Shown piece after piece: positions 59,101-64,000 of a DNA stretch of 64,000 nt. The DNA is taken from contig CM045745.1 of the NCBI GenBank assembly GCA_024760905.1, forward strand, positions 464,501 to 528,500, read 5' to 3'. A model generated the notes under the pieces. The model did not search any database, was not told the origin of the DNA, and worked only from the letters and a program-made list of their open reading frames with translations. A program made the position numbers and the translations under genes. Position 1 is the first letter of the stretch. Every line of letters starts with the position of its first letter. Source of the stretch: Plotosus lineatus. Lineage: Eukaryota > Chordata > Actinopteri > Siluriformes > Plotosidae.

Positions 59101-59284
59101 CAATTATAAAGTAGACCAAATTAAGTCAGTACACGCAACTCAGCCACTAAAACAAGTGGGTACACGGCGTGTACCCACCACTACAGCACTGCTTACGATT
59201 AATGCGACTTCTGGTGCTGCATGGTTTGCTGATGGCTTTATCGTCTGGTTGATACAGGGTGAGGACTCAACACAACAGGACTCA

Positions 59285-59785
59285 CATGCTGCAGTGTTTA
59301 TGTGACAGGAAGCACATCCCAAGTTTTGGCAATCAGCTGGTCTGCGGGTTGAAGTTTTTCCATGTCTGTCCATTTGTGTTTGCTTGCAGCTCTGCTTGGC
59401 TTCGTGCAAATGAGCTGATCAAAAATTAGAGAAATTTACCTCTTTACTCAAAAACAACACGCGCAGTCTGTGGCTGTTGTTATAATCCAATAAAATTAAG
59501 AGTTTCAAGGTATCGGACCCGCCAACATACAGAAAGGATTGGCTCTCCGCTTCGCGCCACAGTGACGTGGCATTGAAAATAGATGAATAGATTTAAATGC
59601 GCAAGATTTATTCATCTGTTTTTGTTTCATTTGATGCCCTTTTTTGTATTTTTATTTATATGACAGTGAAATTATGTTTTCGTTATTCTGTTAAGAAAGG
59701 CCACATGATGTATCATGACAGATACAGTCATCAAAAGAGCCACATCTGGCTCACGAGCCATGGGCTTCCAACCTCTGCTTTAAAC
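59285..59785. mobile_element. hAT element, second copy, internally deleted
   Basis: TGTGACAGGAAGCACATCCC through TAGATTTAAATGCGCAAGAT matches 13,640-13,960 closely. It then jumps to a hAT end (AAAGAGCCACATCTGGCTCA, GGGCTTCCAACCTCTGCT). Transposase sequence is absent. Confidence 0.65.
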
Positions 59786-60254
59786 TGTGTACTGGTAGGC
59801 CTATTCGTAGCATACCAAGTTTAATAATATCAATAGAATTTATTAATGTACACGAAGCTTTATAATTTAATACTATAATAAGACTTAAATAATATCATTC
59901 ATAGTCATATTTATACATGATGCTGCTCAATCACTTCTGTTGATGATCTGACATTTGCTCTCTGTGCCACGGGCCCACGGCAAGATGACCAGACTGGCAT
60001 ATCATATTAGGATGCCTGACACGTGCAATAAACCAGAAAACCAGCTGTGTTTCACTCCACTAGGCAATATCAACAACCTGACAGATAAACAAAACGAGGG
60101 TAGCATCTCGCGTATTTGGATTTGGATATAATATGACCAGTGATGACGGCAACTCCAAACCCCTCCCACAGATTTTTACGCCGGATTTGCATTGATCTCA
60201 AAAATGACCCATTTGACTTACAAAAAGGCGGAAAGCCGCCAATTGAAAATTCCC

Positions 60255-60849
<595 letters not shown>

Positions 60850-61075
60850 TCAACTCAAATAAAAACAAAGTGAAGATGCAGCAATGAAAAACTTTGTATA
60901 GATTAAGATAGATTAACACCAGTATTTGACTTAAAATGTGTGCCAAACTGAAAACAATGTGCTGATTGTTCACACCAAGAAAAAATATTCTTCCTTGACA
61001 ACTTGTCAAAGAAACTGCACACCACTCAGACTAGTTCAAGTCCTATTTTCCTTTGAGCACATTAATTCTCCTCAC

Positions 61076-61289
61076 CAATGAAGCAGAAGCCTTTGTGCTT
61101 CCCTGTGGTGTGCTCTCGGGCCAGCATGCAGCTTTTAATCTTGCCAAACGCCTCGAAGACGCTCTTGATGTCATCATCGGACAGGTCCGGGTGTACTGAG
61201 GCTACATAGATACGATTGTACGCACGCGCCTCCTCTGCCAGCTGGTCGATGATGGGCTGTGCCTGTCCGATGTTACCTGGCCGCCCCAC
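61076..61289 (-). CDS. puf60: PUF60, exon with start of RRM2
   Basis: Encodes [60 protein letters not shown] and [11 protein letters not shown] plus one base. It covers the RRM1-RRM2 junction and most of RRM2. RNP2 (IYVASV) and RNP1 (KGFCFIEY when spliced) are visible; RNP1 has Cys where the family has Gly. The acceptor is GCTGTAG and the donor is GTGAGG. Upstream exons (N-terminus and RRM1) lie beyond the right edge; none was found in 61,290-64,000. Confidence 0.97.
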
Positions 61290-61683
61290 CTACAGCATAT
61301 ATACCAGCACACAGGCTACTGAGCACCAGTGTATGAAGATGAGCTTGTGAGACGATGACAATGTTGGTGTCTGTATGTGCATGTGTGTGAGAATTGAGAA
61401 TCCCTGACTATCAGACTCTTGAGCTATATAATTCTACATACCTTTCTTGAACACCTTACTGGTATATAAAGAGCTTCAACATTTTTTATATTCCACAACA
61501 ATGGTCAACTTAACTTATGCTACTATTGTTCCCATTACTGTATCCATTACACTAGCTATCCAAATCTACCTCGTGAAAACTCAACTAAAAACGGTGCAGA
61601 CATTGATATGTTCCAGAAACGTCCCAATGTGTCATGTGATTACTGAAATGTAATGGTCAGCTGCAGCCTGTGCAGTGTCTGTG

Positions 61684-61735
61684 CTGCAGGTGGGGTGGCC
61701 AAGCGACAGCAGCCAGGCACAGCCCATCATCAGCG
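61684..61735 (+). pseudogene. decayed inverted copy of a PUF60 exon start
   Basis: On the plus strand GCTGCAG followed by GTGGGGTGGCCAAGC... matches the acceptor and first 42 bases of the PUF60 exon at 61,076-61,289 at 35 of 42 positions. There is an 18-base exact run (CAGGCACAGCCCATCATC). Translated it reads VGWPSDSSQAQPII against [14 protein letters not shown]. It lies about 400 bp upstream of the real exon, in opposite orientation. Further weak similarity may extend about 60 bp. It cannot be spliced into PUF60 in this orientation. Confidence 0.65.
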
Positions 61736-61877
61736 CACACTCTGGCTTCAGAACAACGCGTGAATACATCAAGCACCCAGCCTCTGCAGTACCTACAGAA
61801 ACAGGGCTCCAAAACAGAAAGCAGGACAGCACTGTAGCTAACAGTGCACACAGACCCATACGGTCAGCAACTCATAT

Positions 61878-61881
<4 letters not shown>

Positions 61882-61934
<53 letters not shown>
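61882..61934. repeat. (TC)n(CA)n microsatellite
   Basis: About 15 TC and 12 CA units in PUF60 intron. Confidence 0.95.
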
Positions 61935-61935
<1 letters not shown>

Positions 61936-61939
61936 CAAC

Positions 61940-63900
<1,961 letters not shown>

Positions 63901-63930
63901 CATGTGTGTGTGCATGTGTGTGTATGTCTG

Positions 63931-64000
63931 GGCAGTGGTGGTCTAGTGGATAGGGCGCAGGATTGCTGATCCTAAGGCTGGGGGTTCGAGTCCCCACAGG
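63931..64000 (+). mobile_element. tRNA-derived SINE head, cut by window end
   Basis: GGCAGTGGTGGTCTAGTGGA contains the A box TGGTCTAGTGG (63,939-63,949). GGTTCGAGTCC (63,983-63,993) is a perfect B box. It is the same head as in the SINE at 46,080-46,436. Confidence 0.8.

Noticed and set aside
61632..61859. Minus-strand Cys-rich frame as a PUF60 exon
   Set aside because: No similarity to PUF60 on that strand; the relevant similarity is on the plus strand (inverted exon copy).
63939..63993. A functional tRNA gene
   Set aside because: A and B boxes are present but the anticodon arm and acceptor stem do not form a tRNA, and the same head heads a SINE family throughout the window.

Overview
This is a 64 kb piece of a vertebrate nuclear genome, almost certainly a teleost fish. 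Two conserved protein-coding genes can be placed, both on the minus strand. PUF60 (a splicing factor) is represented by five internal-to-terminal exons between about 34,973 and 61,289. SCRIB (scribble planar polarity protein) is represented by its first coding exon at 27,509-27,667. From established knowledge, human PUF60 lies immediately upstream of SCRIB on the same strand, so the layout here agrees with conserved synteny. The teleost assignment rests on the transposon content: a Rex3 retrotransposon, Tc1 elements, and tRNA-derived SINEs with fish-type tails.

Layout. 1-27,508 is the interior of SCRIB intron 1, which runs off the window; I saw no further SCRIB exon there. 27,509-28,720 is SCRIB exon 1 plus a CpG-rich upstream region that is probably its promoter. 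28,721-34,972 is the PUF60-SCRIB intergenic stretch, filled with SINEs, a 3' fragment of an RTE-type LINE and foldback MITEs. 34,973-61,289 carries the last five PUF60 coding exons. Its introns are swollen by repeats; one intron (39,012-60,618) is about 21.6 kb and nearly all transposable elements. 61,290-64,000 is further PUF60 intron, with a decayed Tc1 element and the start of a SINE.

Most of the sequence is mobile DNA. I recognise four copies of one RTE-type LINE (10,395-12,619; 29,905-30,367; 44,091-45,105; 54,733-57,248), one Rex3 (39,735-41,583) and two Tc1 copies. There are several hAT elements, one with a clean 8-bp target-site duplication. Many TA-flanked pogo/Tigger-like terminal-inverted-repeat elements are present, some keeping a CENP-B-type helix-turn-helix. 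About twelve tRNA-derived SINE pieces share one head but carry two different 3' tails. All transposon reading frames seen are broken, so none looks autonomous.

Observations most worth a second look: an inverted, decayed copy of a PUF60 exon start (about 61,684-61,731); a long near-perfect hairpin (51,630-51,756); a LINE with a twin-priming-type inversion (54,733-57,248); TIR elements that contain LINE 5' sequence with a YY1-like motif (35,457-37,255 and relatives); an 89-bp repeat present twice with only two differences; and the apparent absence of a conserved PUF60 linker segment upstream of the UHM exon. I found no operon-like, CRISPR, phage or toxin system; this is ordinary repeat-rich vertebrate DNA with two housekeeping-type genes.
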